Under the pieces are notes generated by a model, which saw only the letters and a list, made by a program, of their open reading frames with translations, was not told where the DNA came from and did not search any database. Below are positions 1 through 9,100 of a DNA stretch of 64,000 nt, piece after piece. The position numbers and the translations under genes were made by a program. The first letter of the stretch is position 1. Each line of letters starts with the position of its first letter. The stretch is from Ralstonia soli (GTDB taxonomy: Bacteria; Pseudomonadota; Gammaproteobacteria; Burkholderiales; Burkholderiaceae): contig NZ_JAMXHT010000002.1 of NCBI RefSeq assembly GCF_023955655.1, positions 124,001 through 188,000 on the forward strand, written 5' to 3'.

Positions 1-281
1 TGGTGAGCGCGCGGTAGTCGGCCTCGTGATCCACCCCCGCCTGGGACTGGGCAATGCAGAAGTTCACCACGTAGTCCCGGTCGTCGGGGTGAATGCGCGT
101 GGCCCAGTCCTCGGCCGTGACCCAGCTCTCCTGGCTCCAGCCGAGCAGCGGCTCGATCTGTGGGCCGATGTAGGCAAATGACATGGTTGACCAGTCGATC
201 TTCCACGGAATGGCCTGGGTCGATTCCAGGAGCGTCTTGTAGACCGCGCTGTCGCTGCTAAGGTCGTTGATGCCTGACATG
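1..281 (-). CDS. PAS-domain sensory protein, N-terminal part (runs off left edge)
   Basis: The gene reads leftwards from an ATG at 281-279 and stays open to base 1, so only about 93 N-terminal residues are visible. GGGGAG lies a suitable distance upstream of the start. The visible part looks like a PAS_3-type fold: WSTMSFAYIGPQIEPLLGWS is followed by the characteristic IHPDDRDY segment. Such domains sense small molecules or redox state in front of a histidine kinase, GGDEF/EAL or similar output. The output domain lies outside the window, so the final function cannot be named. There is no signal peptide or membrane segment before the PAS domain, so the sensor is probably cytoplasmic. Confidence 0.75.
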
Positions 282-497
282 CTGCACTCCCCAATGTAAC
301 GGTGCTTCCCCAAGGTCAGCGGGCATGGCTGCGCCGCCGCGATGGCGCCCTCATCAGATTGGCGGGCGCCTTTTTTCTTTTGCAGCAGGGCGATTCTGCT
401 TTGGAATCGGACTGCTCTACTGCTAGGACGACCTAACGGCAGGGGGCAAGGTGCGCTTAACCCCATGGTGCAGTCAGGTTTTTGCGGGCGTTCGCCG

Positions 498-553
498 GCT
501 GAACTGTTCGCGAAAGATGCTGAACAGTTCAGCCAAACTGTTCGCAACTGTTC
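498..553. promoter_or_regulatory. Array of four AACTGTTC boxes in the 282-648 gap
   Basis: The 367-base gap between the PAS gene and the DUF2917 gene contains four copies of AACTGTTC: 502-509 (+), 522-529 (-), 536-543 (+) and 546-553 (+). The first two form a perfect inverted repeat with 12-bp arms (498-509 and 522-533, arm GCTGAACTGTTC) separated by 12 bases. The last two are direct repeats spaced 10 bp, about one helical turn. The arrangement looks like a multi-site operator. The array ends 95 bases before the DUF2917 start. The regulator is not identifiable from this window. Nothing else was recognised in the gap. Confidence 0.6.
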
Positions 554-648
554 ATGTCCATGGTGTCGTCCGCCGCGCAAGATGGTGTTGTGCCGATCCG
601 CAGTCCCCATAAAAATCCACCACGAACCCCGGCACAGGAGTCTCCATC

Positions 649-1011
649 ATGCGCGAAATCAGGATCTTCGAACTTGACCGGCCGGGCGTGCCGGTGAGCT
701 GGCGGTCGGCACGGGCCCAAACCATCGCCGCTCAGGCCGGGCTGTTGTGGGTCACGCAAGAGCATCAGCGGCAGGACATCTGGCTCAAGCCGGGCCAATC
801 GATCGACGTGCCGGCAGGCGTACGGTTCTGGCTGTCGGGTGAGCCGGTGGAAGGCACGCCGGCGCGCTTTGCCGTGACCGAAGACATCAACGCACCGCGC
901 CGTCTGTTGCGCTTCATCGGCTTGCTGGTCAGCGCGGCGTATCGGCAGGTGCTGCGTGACGACGGGCAAGATGCAGCGCGCACGCCGTCGGCATTGCGCA
1001 TTGGTACCTGA
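649..1011 (+). CDS. DUF2917 family protein
   Basis: A 120-residue protein starting MREIRIFELD, with AGGAG placed well before the ATG. It matches the DUF2917 pattern: a short N-terminal strand, then QAGLLWVTQEH, DIWLKPGQSIDVPAG and a cupin-like beta pattern. The family is common in Burkholderiales and its role is not established. There is no signal peptide or membrane segment. The gene stands alone, preceded by a palindromic AACTGTTC array, and converges on the two-component operon with only 14 bases between the stops. Confidence 0.75.
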   Translation: MREIRIFELDRPGVPVSWRSARAQTIAAQAGLLWVTQEHQRQDIWLKPGQSIDVPAGVRFWLSGEPVEGTPARFAVTEDINAPRRLLRFIGLLVSAAYRQVLRDDGQDAARTPSALRIGT

Positions 1012-1025
1012 GGGCACCTGAGCGC

Positions 1026-2453
1026 CTAAGCCGGAAACACCAGCCGGAACTCGGTCCGCCCGGTGTTCCCCTCGGGCGGGCTGCTGGCCTGCACCCACCC
1101 CCCGTGCAGGTCCATGATGGTCTTCACGATCGCCAGTCCCAGCCCCGTGGACTGGCTCGATTGCGCCCCGGATTGTGCTCGTGAGGGGTCGCCGCGGTAG
1201 AACCGCTCGAACAGCAGCGGCACACTGCCGGCCGGAATGCCCGGCCCTGGGTTGCGCACGGCAATGGCGATGCCTTGCGGCAGGCGTTCGATCACCACGT
1301 CGATGCGCTCGCCGGTGGGCGTGTGGCGCAGCGCGTTGTCGAGCAGGTTGTTGATTGCCCGGCGCAGCAGCGTGGCATCGGCGTGCAACTGCGCATCGCC
1401 GTGCACGTCGATGGTGATGTCGCGGTCGGCGGCCACGGCTTCGAAGTAATCGACCAGCACCTGCACCTCGTGCCGCGCATCGAGCGGCGCCACGGACAGC
1501 GCCACGCGTGCGTGATCGGCGCGGGCGAGGAACAGCATGTCTTCGATCATGTGCGACAGGCGCGCGTATTCCTCCAGGTTGGATTCGAGCACGCTGCGGT
1601 ATTCCTCCACCGTGCGCGGGTGAGCGAGCGTGACTTCGGTCTGGCCGACGAGATTGGCCAGCGGCGTGCGGAAGTCGTGCGCCAGGTCGGCCGAGAACTG
1701 CGACAGCCGTGCAAAGCCGTCCTGCAAACGCGTGAGCATGGCGTTGAGCGAGGCCAGCAAGTCGGCCAGTTCACGTGGCGCACCTTGCAGCGTGAGGCGC
1801 GTGTCGAGCTGACTCGGCACCACGGCCGCCGCTTGTTTGCCGATGCGCTCCAGCCCCCGCAGCGTGCTACGCACCAGCAACAGGCTCAGCAGTGCCACCG
1901 CCGCCACACCACCGATCACGGCAAACACGATGTGGCGCTGATAGTTGGCCAGCAACGCCGCGCGGCTGTCGCCGTCCTGCGCGACCAGCACGATGACCTT
2001 TGCGCTGTTCTGCCCCAGCCATGCCTGCGCCGCCACCGCCCGCGACGCCATGCCCGTCATCGACATCCACGTGTGCACCGACGCTTCCGATGGCGGCGTC
2101 TCGGCCGGCACCACGGGCGGCATCGTTACCTGTTCACCTTCGGGGTTCACCTCCACCAGCGTGCGGCCTTCGGGCGTGGCAATGCGCAGGATCAGCCCGT
2201 CGTGGCCCGACACCACATCGGTATAGCGGTGTGCGGTGCGCGCGAGGTCATCGGCGCTGAGGGCCTCGCTGGCAAGGTGGCGCAGTTGCGCGATCTTGCC
2301 GAGCAGCATGGCGTCGTCATTTGCGCGCAGTTGCGCGTTGAGCGCGTAGTACAGATACGTGCCGGCGGCCGTGAGCGTGACGGATGCCACCACCACGAAC
2401 GCCAGCACCAGCCGGCCAGCAAGCGATACGGGCCAGCGCATCAGCGTGCCCAT
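1026..2453 (-). CDS. Heavy-metal-type sensor histidine kinase (CusS/CzcS/CopS-like)
   Basis: A 475-residue membrane histidine kinase. The ATG at 2453 overlaps the response regulator stop (TGATG), so the two are translationally coupled. Transmembrane segments lie near residues 13-36 and 174-195 and enclose a periplasmic sensor of about 135 residues. A HAMP linker follows, then the phosphoacceptor His259 in the motif DLAHDFRTPL. The ATPase domain shows N-box INNLLDNALRH and G-boxes GPGIP and STGLGLAIV. It would autophosphorylate and pass phosphate to the adjacent regulator. The divergent CzcCBA-type operon suggests a divalent metal signal, but the metal cannot be read from the sequence. Confidence 0.9.
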   Translation of the reverse strand: MGTLMRWPVSLAGRLVLAFVVVASVTLTAAGTYLYYALNAQLRANDDAMLLGKIAQLRHLASEALSADDLARTAHRYTDVVSGHDGLILRIATPEGRTLVEVNPEGEQVTMPPVVPAETPPSEASVHTWMSMTGMASRAVAAQAWLGQNSAKVIVLVAQDGDSRAALLANYQRHIVFAVIGGVAAVALLSLLLVRSTLRGLERIGKQAAAVVPSQLDTRLTLQGAPRELADLLASLNAMLTRLQDGFARLSQFSADLAHDFRTPLANLVGQTEVTLAHPRTVEEYRSVLESNLEEYARLSHMIEDMLFLARADHARVALSVAPLDARHEVQVLVDYFEAVAADRDITIDVHGDAQLHADATLLRRAINNLLDNALRHTPTGERIDVVIERLPQGIAIAVRNPGPGIPAGSVPLLFERFYRGDPSRAQSGAQSSQSTGLGLAIVKTIMDLHGGWVQASSPPEGNTGRTEFRLVFPA

Positions 2454-3127
2454 CAGCGACCCACCGGATCCAGCACGTAGCCCATGCCGCGCAGCGTGTG
2501 GATCAGCTTGTGCTCGAACGGGTCGTCCACCTTGGCGCGCAGGCGGCGGATCGACACGTCGACCACGTTGGTGTTGCTGTCGAAGTTCACGTCCCACACC
2601 TGCGAGGCGATCAGCGATCGCGACAGCACCTCGCCCGCACGCCGCGCCAGCAGGTGCAGCAGCGCGTATTCCTTGGCAGTCAGGTCGATGCGCTGCCCTG
2701 CGCGCGTGACGCGGCGCTTGATGGTGTCGATGGTGAGGTCGGCAATTTCGAGGATCTCGTTCTCGCGCAGCGGACCGCGGCGCAGGATGGTGCGCACGCG
2801 CGCCACCAGCTCGGCAAACGCGAAGGGTTTGACGAGGTAGTCGTCCGCCCCCAGTTCCAGGCCTTTGAGCCGATCGTTCAGATCGTCGCGCGCGGTCAGG
2901 AACAGCACTGGGGTGCTCTTGCGGCGGCGCAGCTCCTGCAGCAGCTGCCAGCCGTCCATGCCGGGCAGCATGACGTCGAGCACGATCAGGTCGTAGTCGT
3001 GCTCCATGGCCTGGAAGAGGCCATCGGGGCCGGTGCGGGCGAGGTCGGCCACAAAGCCGGATTCCGTCAGGCCCTTGAGCAGGTAATCGCCCGCCTTGGG
3101 CTCGTCTTCAACAATGAGCAGTCGCAT
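2453..3127 (-). CDS. OmpR-family metal response regulator (CopR/CzcR/CusR-like)
   Basis: A 224-residue regulator starting [11 protein letters not shown]. The receiver domain has the acidic pair E7/D8, phosphoacceptor D51 ([13 protein letters not shown]) and the conserved Lys of LVKPF. A C-terminal winged helix ([29 protein letters not shown] region) is of OmpR/PhoB type. It is the first gene of the minus-strand pair and faces the RND efflux operon. The near-perfect palindrome at 3221-3238 between them resembles the TGACA-n-TTGTCA sites bound by CopR/CusR-type regulators, so it probably controls both transcripts. An in-frame upstream extension was not used because family homology begins at MRLL. 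Confidence 0.92.
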   Translation of the reverse strand: MRLLIVEDEPKAGDYLLKGLTESGFVADLARTGPDGLFQAMEHDYDLIVLDVMLPGMDGWQLLQELRRRKSTPVLFLTARDDLNDRLKGLELGADDYLVKPFAFAELVARVRTILRRGPLRENEILEIADLTIDTIKRRVTRAGQRIDLTAKEYALLHLLARRAGEVLSRSLIASQVWDVNFDSNTNVVDVSIRRLRAKVDDPFEHKLIHTLRGMGYVLDPVGR

Positions 3128-3220
3128 GATGAAAAGAGGCGGGGCGCTTATTGCTCCGCCGTGGCTGCGGTTGTTACCGATAGCGCCACGATATGCCAAA
3201 ACCCCTGAACGGGGCGCAAA

Positions 3221-3238
3221 GATGACAAGTTTGTCATC
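3221..3238. promoter_or_regulatory. Probable metal-regulator palindrome between two-component and efflux operons
   Basis: An 18-bp inverted repeat, GATGACAAGTTTGTCATC, with eight of nine base pairs symmetric. It lies 94 bases upstream of the regulator start and 99 bases upstream of the first efflux-operon gene. The TGACA/TGTCA half-sites fit the established pattern for CopR/CusR/PcoR-type regulators of metal efflux. Binding by the adjacent regulator is inferred. Confidence 0.75.
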
Positions 3239-3336
3239 TTCGGGTCATGCCCCCGTGGCGCACCCCTCCCTAGACTGGCCGCACTGACATCGCCGCTCCC
3301 GGTTTGCTGATGTCAGGCCTTTCAAAGGAGATGACC

Positions 3337-3663
3337 ATGGCGATTCGATTCCAACGTGTGCTGCCCCTGGCCGCTTTGGCCGCAATGCTGGCCACCGGTA
3401 CGGCAGTGGCGGGGCAAGACCACAATGGCGACTGCTGCGTCCCGCAAGTGAAGGCGATGGCAGGACCGCAGGCCAATGCCGGGCCTCGCGACCCGCACGC
3501 AGATGGCGCCAAGGCCGGCGGGCGTGACCCGTACGCCGACGGTGCCGCGCAAGCCGTGCTTGACGCCCGCGTCGGCCCGCGTGACCCCTACACGGACGGT
3601 GGCCTGGGTGACACCCGTGGTCCGCGTGAGCGCGATCCGTACACCGACGGCGCGATCGCGTAA
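3337..3663 (+). CDS. Small periplasmic protein with RDPYxDG repeats
   Basis: A 108-residue protein with a signal peptide (hydrophobic stretch LPLAALAAMLATG, likely cleavage after AVA). The mature part begins GQDHNGDCC and then carries four copies of a heptad, RDPHADG, RDPYADG, RDPYTDG and RDPYTDG, separated by Gly/Ala-rich linkers. AAGGAG precedes the start; an alternative ATG lies two codons upstream. It is the first gene of the CzcCBA-like operon and its TAA overlaps the next ATG (TAATG). The His/Cys cluster and Asp-rich repeats would suit metal binding in the periplasm. The family is not recognised and function is inferred from context only. Confidence 0.7.
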   Translation: MAIRFQRVLPLAALAAMLATGTAVAGQDHNGDCCVPQVKAMAGPQANAGPRDPHADGAKAGGRDPYADGAAQAVLDARVGPRDPYTDGGLGDTRGPRERDPYTDGAIA

Positions 3664-4934
3664 TGCGTCGTCTCCAGCCCGTTGGGGCAGCCCTCGCGTG
3701 CCTTCTGGTGGGCCCCTTGGCTGCCGCGGCGGCGGCTGACCCTGCCGCTCCGGCGGCGCTCTCCCTGCCCGGCGAGGCCGTCGCCGCGCCGTCCGTACGC
3801 GTGACGCTGCAGCAGGCCGTCGAGCGCGCCATCCAGACGCATCCCGCGTTGGCCGCCGCTGGTTACGAAGTGGCTGCAAGCGAAGGCGCGCTCGACCAGG
3901 CGCGCCGATTGCGCAATCCCGAAGCGGCCTTCACGAACGAAGGCGTGCGCCGCGACCGCGCCACGATGACGGCACAGCTGAACATTCCCTTGGAACTCGG
4001 CGGCAAGCGAAGTGCCCGCACACGCGCCGCCGAAATCACCCGCGACGCCACCGCGCAGGATGCCGCCGTGCTGCAGGCCGAACTGCGTGCCGATGTCACG
4101 CGAGCCTTCTTCGATCTGGTGATTGCGCAGGAGCGCCTGACGCTCGCGCAGGCATCGGATACGCTGGCCGCCCAGGCGAAATCCGCCGCCGCGCGCCGCG
4201 TGCAGGCGGGCAAGGTCTCGCCGGTGGAGCAGACCAAGGCCGGCGTCGCCCGTGCCGGCGCGGCGATCGAACTGCGCGATGCGCGCGCTGAACTGCAAGT
4301 CGCGCAGCGTGCGCTGGCGGCATTCTGGGGCGGCGCATCTGCCATGCCGGAAGCCGATGGCAGCGCCGAGACCCTGCCCACGGTGCCGCCTGAGGCGCGG
4401 CAGGGTGCGGGGTTGCTCGAGAACACGCCGCGCGCCCTCCGTGCCCGGCTGGAGATCGACCGCCGCCAGGCGCTCGCCAACGTCGAGCGCAGCAAGCGCG
4501 TGCCCGACGTCACGCTCACCGTGGGGGCCAAGCGCGACAGTGCTGCGAACAACAACATGGCGGTGCTCGGCATTGCCGTGCCGCTGCCTTTGTTTGACCG
4601 CAATCAGGGCAGCCAGCTCGAAGCGCTGCGCCTGGCCGACAAGGCGTTTGAAGACTACCGCGCCCTGCAACTCGAACAGAACGCCACGCTTGCGCAGGAT
4701 GTCGCGCGGCTCGATGCCGCCCGCGCGGCGGTTCAGTCGCTGCGGCAAGACGTGCTGCCCGGCGCGCAGCGCGCTTATGACGCCGCCCGCATTGGCTTTG
4801 ATGCCGGCAAGTTCAACTTCCTCGATGTGCTGGACGCCCAGCGCACGCTGTTCCAGGCGCGCGCGCAGTATCTGGCTGCGCTGTCGCGCGCGCACCAGGC
4901 AGCCGCGGGGATCGATCGCATTCTCGGCCGGTAG
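3663..4934 (+). CDS. czcC: TolC-family outer-membrane efflux protein, CzcC-like
   Basis: A 423-residue outer-membrane factor of an RND metal efflux pump. It has an N-terminal signal sequence (ALACLLVGPLAAAAAAD) and two copies of the TolC/OEP repeat, with long Ala/Gln-rich coiled-coil helices (for example LAQASDTLAAQAKSAAARRV and EDYRALQLEQNATLAQDVARL) and the family segment VTLTVGAKRD. It would form the outer-membrane channel of a trimeric CzcCBA pump. The gene overlaps the upstream small gene by one base and is followed by czcB and czcA. A hairpin with a T-run sits exactly at its stop codon. Confidence 0.9.
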   Translation: MRRLQPVGAALACLLVGPLAAAAAADPAAPAALSLPGEAVAAPSVRVTLQQAVERAIQTHPALAAAGYEVAASEGALDQARRLRNPEAAFTNEGVRRDRATMTAQLNIPLELGGKRSARTRAAEITRDATAQDAAVLQAELRADVTRAFFDLVIAQERLTLAQASDTLAAQAKSAAARRVQAGKVSPVEQTKAGVARAGAAIELRDARAELQVAQRALAAFWGGASAMPEADGSAETLPTVPPEARQGAGLLENTPRALRARLEIDRRQALANVERSKRVPDVTLTVGAKRDSAANNNMAVLGIAVPLPLFDRNQGSQLEALRLADKAFEDYRALQLEQNATLAQDVARLDAARAAVQSLRQDVLPGAQRAYDAARIGFDAGKFNFLDVLDAQRTLFQARAQYLAALSRAHQAAAGIDRILGR

Positions 4935-4946
4935 TGCGGCCTTTTT
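4926..4946 (+). terminator. Terminator-like hairpin inside the efflux operon
   Basis: GGCCG (4926-4930), a six-base loop and CGGCC (4937-4941) are followed directly by TTTTT (4942-4946). The hairpin spans the stop codon of the CzcC-like gene, 13 bases before the CzcB-like start. It could act as a partial terminator that lowers expression of the downstream inner-membrane components, or only stabilise the 3' end. The stem is short. Confidence 0.5.
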
Positions 4947-4958
4947 ATTTCTGCTGAC

Positions 4959-6149
4959 ATGACACTTCCACCGCAACAACGGCGCGCCATCGCGCTCATC
5001 GTCGTGCTCGGCGCGCTGGCCGCTGCCGGGCTGTGGTTCGGCATGGGCGCGCGCCAGGTGGCGACCTCTGAAGCTGAAGCCGCGCCCGCCCCGGCCGCTG
5101 CAGAGCAGGCTGAGGCGCCCCACGCCGAAACACTCGCCATGACAGCTGACGCCATCGCCAACGCAAAGATCGGAGTGGAAACCGCAGGCGCTGCCGAGCT
5201 GCGCACGGAGGTCGTCCTGCCGGGTGAGATCAAGCTGAACGAAGACCGTACTGCGCACGTGGTGCCGCGCGTGGCAGGCGTAGCGGAAAAGGTGGCCGTG
5301 GAGCTGGGCCAGCGAGTTACGCGCGGGCAGTTGCTGGCTGTACTGTCGAGCCCAGCGCTGTCGGATCAGCGCAGCGCGCTGCAGGCCGCCCAGCAGCGCC
5401 TGGCGCTTGCGCAGGAAACGCACGCGCGCGAAAAACGCCTTTGGGAGCAGGGCATCGCCGCCGAGCAGGATTACCAGCAAGCCCGCACAGCGTTGCAGGA
5501 AGCGCGTATCGCCGCCAACAACGCACGCCAGAAGCTGACGGCCATCGGTGCGGCACCCGCCGGGTCGGCGTTGAACCGCTTCGAGCTGCGCGCGCCGTTC
5601 GATGGCGTGGTGGTGGCCAAGCACTTGTCGCAAGGGGAGGCCGTGCAGGCAGAGACCGCCGTGTTTACCGTGGCCGACCTGCGCACCGTGTGGGCAGATT
5701 TCTCCGTCACTGCCAAGGATCTCGAAGCCGTCACTGCCAACGCCGCCGCTACCGTGCGCGCCACGGCCACCGGCACTGCGGTGCAGGGCAAGGTCTCGTA
5801 TGTCGGCGCGTTGCTGGGCGAGCAGACGCGCACCGCACCCGCGCGCGTGACGCTCGACAACCCCAAGCTGGCGTGGCGCCCTGGCATGTTCGTCAACGTG
5901 TCGGTGGAGTCGGGCCGCGCGCAGGTGCCCGTGGCCGTACGCGCCGATGCCGTGCAGACGGTCGACGACAGACCTTCCGTATTCGTACCCGTGCCGACCG
6001 GCTTTGAAGTCCGCCCCGTCAAGACCGGCCGCACCGACGGCACCTGGACGGAAATCCTCGAAGGCCTGCCCGCCGGCACACGCTACGCCGCCGCCAACAG
6101 CTATGTGCTGAAGGCCGAAGCCGGCAAGTCCGCCGACCACGGCCACTGA
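4959..6149 (+). CDS. czcB: RND efflux membrane-fusion (periplasmic adaptor) protein, CzcB-like
   Basis: A 396-residue adaptor linking the RND pump and the outer-membrane channel. It has one N-terminal membrane anchor (ALIVVLGALAAAGLWFGMG), an Ala/Glu-rich linker, a barrel-sandwich (lipoyl-like) half RVAGVAEKVAVELGQRVTRGQ, a helical hairpin (residues about 125-190) and a second half FDGVVVAKHLSQGEAV, followed by beta-barrel and membrane-proximal domains (RPGMFVNVSVESG). The length suits the CzcB family without the long His-rich extension. It lies between CzcC- and CzcA-like genes on the same strand. Confidence 0.9.
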   Translation: MTLPPQQRRAIALIVVLGALAAAGLWFGMGARQVATSEAEAAPAPAAAEQAEAPHAETLAMTADAIANAKIGVETAGAAELRTEVVLPGEIKLNEDRTAHVVPRVAGVAEKVAVELGQRVTRGQLLAVLSSPALSDQRSALQAAQQRLALAQETHAREKRLWEQGIAAEQDYQQARTALQEARIAANNARQKLTAIGAAPAGSALNRFELRAPFDGVVVAKHLSQGEAVQAETAVFTVADLRTVWADFSVTAKDLEAVTANAAATVRATATGTAVQGKVSYVGALLGEQTRTAPARVTLDNPKLAWRPGMFVNVSVESGRAQVPVAVRADAVQTVDDRPSVFVPVPTGFEVRPVKTGRTDGTWTEILEGLPAGTRYAAANSYVLKAEAGKSADHGH

Positions 6150-6159
6150 CGGAGGCGCC

Positions 6160-9100
6160 ATGTTCGAACGCCTCTTGCGTACCGTCATTGCCCAACGCTG
6201 GCTGGTGCTGTTGGCCGTGCTGGCGGCCGCTGCATTCGGCGCGTATAGCTACACGCGCCTGTCCATCGATGCGGTGCCCGACATCACCAATGTGCAGGTG
6301 CAGATCAACACGCCTGCGCCGGGCTACTCGCCGCTGGAGACCGAGCAGCGCATCACCTACGCACTGGAAACCGCGATGGCCGGGCTGCCCAGGCTTGAGC
6401 AGACGCGCTCGCTGTCGCGCTACGGCCTGTCGCAGGTGACGGTGATCTTCAAGGAAGGCACCGACATCTACTTCGCTCGTCAGTTGGTGAGCGAGCGCCT
6501 GCAGGCCGCCAAGGAGCAGTTGCCTGCGGGCATTTCGCCGAGCATGGGGCCGGTCTCCACCGGCCTGGGCGAAATCTATCTGTGGACGGTCGAAGCCGAC
6601 GCCAATGCGCGCAAGCCCGACGGCACGGCATACACACCTGCCGACTTGCGCGAGCTGCAGGACTGGGTCATCCGCCCGCAGATCCGCAACGTGCCGGGCG
6701 TGACGGAGGTCAACACTATCGGCGGCTTTGCCAAGGAGTTCCTGGTTGCAACGAGCCCGGAACGCTTGGCGTCATACAAGCTCACGCTGGCCGATGTGGT
6801 GGCTGCGCTGGAGCGCAACAACGCCAACGTCGGCGCCGGTTACATCGAGCGCAAGGGCGAGCAATATCTCGTGCGCGCGCCCGGCCAGTTGCGCGACGCG
6901 GCCGACATCGGCAACGTTGTGCTCGCCAGCCCGAATGGCACACCGGTGCGCCTGCGCGACGTCGCCACCATCGAGAGCGGCAGCGAATTGCGCACGGGTG
7001 CAGCCACCAGCAATGGGCGCGAAGTCGTGCTCGGCACGGCGTTCCTGCTGCTGGGCGAGAACAGCAGCACGGTCTCGCAGGCGGTGGACAAGCGCGTGCA
7101 GGAGATTCGCAAGACGCTGCCCGCAGGGATTCGCGTGGAATCGGTGTACGACCGCACAGTGCTCGTCGACAAGGCCATCGCCACCGTCAAGAAGAATCTG
7201 CTGGAAGGCGCCATTCTGGTCATGGCGGTGCTGTTCCTTTTCCTCGGCAACCTGCGCGCGGCGGTGCTCACGGCACTGGTGATTCCGCTGTCGATGCTGA
7301 TGACGTTCAGCGGCATGGTGTCGGCCAAGGTGAGCGCCAACCTGATGAGCCTGGGTGCGCTGGACTTCGGCATCATCGTCGACGGCGCCGTGGTGATCGT
7401 CGAGAACTGCGTGCGGCGTCTGGCCCACGCACAGGAGGCGCGCGGCCGGCCGCTCAGCCGTGCCGAGCGCTTTGAAGAGGTGTTCGAGGCCGCCCGCGAA
7501 GCGCGTCGCCCGTTGCTGTACGGCCAGCTCATCATCATGGTGGTGTACCTGCCGATCTTTGCGCTCTCGGGTGTGGAAGGGAAGATGTTCCACCCGATGG
7601 CGACCACCGTGGTGCTGGCGCTGGCCGCGGCCATGATCCTCTCCGTCACCTTCGTGCCCGCGGCCGTGGCGCTGTTTATTGGCGAACGTGTTGCGGAGAA
7701 GGAGAACCGCCTGATGGGCTGGGCGCGCCGCATGTACGCGCCGCTGCTGGAACGCGTGCTGGCTGCGCCCGCTGTGGTGCTCACGTTTGCAGCCGTGGCG
7801 GTGACGGTGTCGCTGGTGGCGGCCACTCGCCTGGGTGCCGAGTTCGTCCCCAACCTGAACGAGGGCGATTTCTCGATCCAGGCGATGCGCGTGCCGGGCA
7901 CGGGCCTGGCGCAATCGCTGGAGATGCAGATGCAGATCGAGCGCACGCTCAAGGCGAAGTTTCCCGAGATCGAGCGCGTCTTCGCGCGCACCGGCACGGC
8001 CGAGGTGGCCACCGATGTGATGCCGCCGAGCATCTCTGACGGCTACATCATGCTCAAGCCTGAAAAAGACTGGCCTGCCGGCCCCGAAGGCAAGACTCGC
8101 AATCGCGACCAATTGCTCGCCGACATACGAACCGCCGTGGAAGCGCTGCCCGGCAACGCGTACGAGTTCTCGCAGCCGATCCAGCTGCGCTTCAATGAGC
8201 TGATCTCCGGCGTGCGCAGCGATGTGGCCGTCAAGCTCTTCGGTGACGACATGAGCGTGCTGGAAGCGCAGGCCAAAGTCATCGCTGCGCAGCTCGGCAA
8301 GCTGGCCGGCGCCGCCGAGGTGAAGATCGAACAGACCGGCGGCCTGCCGTTTCTCAACGTCGATATCGACCGCGACAAGGCCGCACGTTATGGCCTCTCC
8401 ATCGGCGCGATTCAGGACACGGTGTCCGCCGCCATCGGTGGCAAGGATGCGGGCACGGTGTTCCAGGGCGATCGCCGCTTCGGCATCGTCGTGCGCCTGC
8501 CGGAGGCCGCACGGAGTGACCCGGCCGCACTGGGCCGCCTGCCGCTGGCATTGCCCAACGGCCAGGGCTACGTACCCCTGTCCGACGTGGCCACGCTCAA
8601 TGAAGTGACCGGCCCCAACCAGGTCAGCCGCGAAGACGGCAAGCGCCGCATCGTCGTCAGTGCCAATGTGCGTGGGCGCGACATCGCTTCGTTCGTCGAG
8701 GAGGCGCAGGCCGTGCTCGATGCGCAGTTGCGTCTGCCCGCCGGCTACTGGATGACGTGGGGCGGGCAGTTCGAGCAATTGCAGTCGGCCACCCAACGCC
8801 TGCAGATTGTGGTGCCGCTGGCGCTGGCCATGGTGCTTACGCTGCTGTTCATGATGTTCGGCAACCTGAAGGACGGCCTGCTGGTGTTCTCGGGCATTCC
8901 GTTTGCACTGTCGGGCGGCATCCTGGCGCTCGCGTTGCGCGGCATTCCGCTGTCGATCTCGGCGGCGGTGGGCTTCATTGCGCTGTCGGGCGTGGCGGTG
9001 CTCAACGGGCTGGTGATGCTGAGCTTCATCCGCAGCCTGCGTGAGGAGGGTAAGTCGGTCGATGTTGCCGTGCGCGAGGGCGCGCTCACGCGCCTGCGCC

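Noticed and set aside
3588-6188. Long minus-strand frame opposite the CzcC/CzcB-like genes
   Set aside because: Low-complexity shadow of real genes; no recognisable domain and no ribosome site.
6772-8796. Long minus-strand frame opposite the CzcA-like gene
   Set aside because: Same reason: His-rich translation of the complement of a confidently assigned RND gene.
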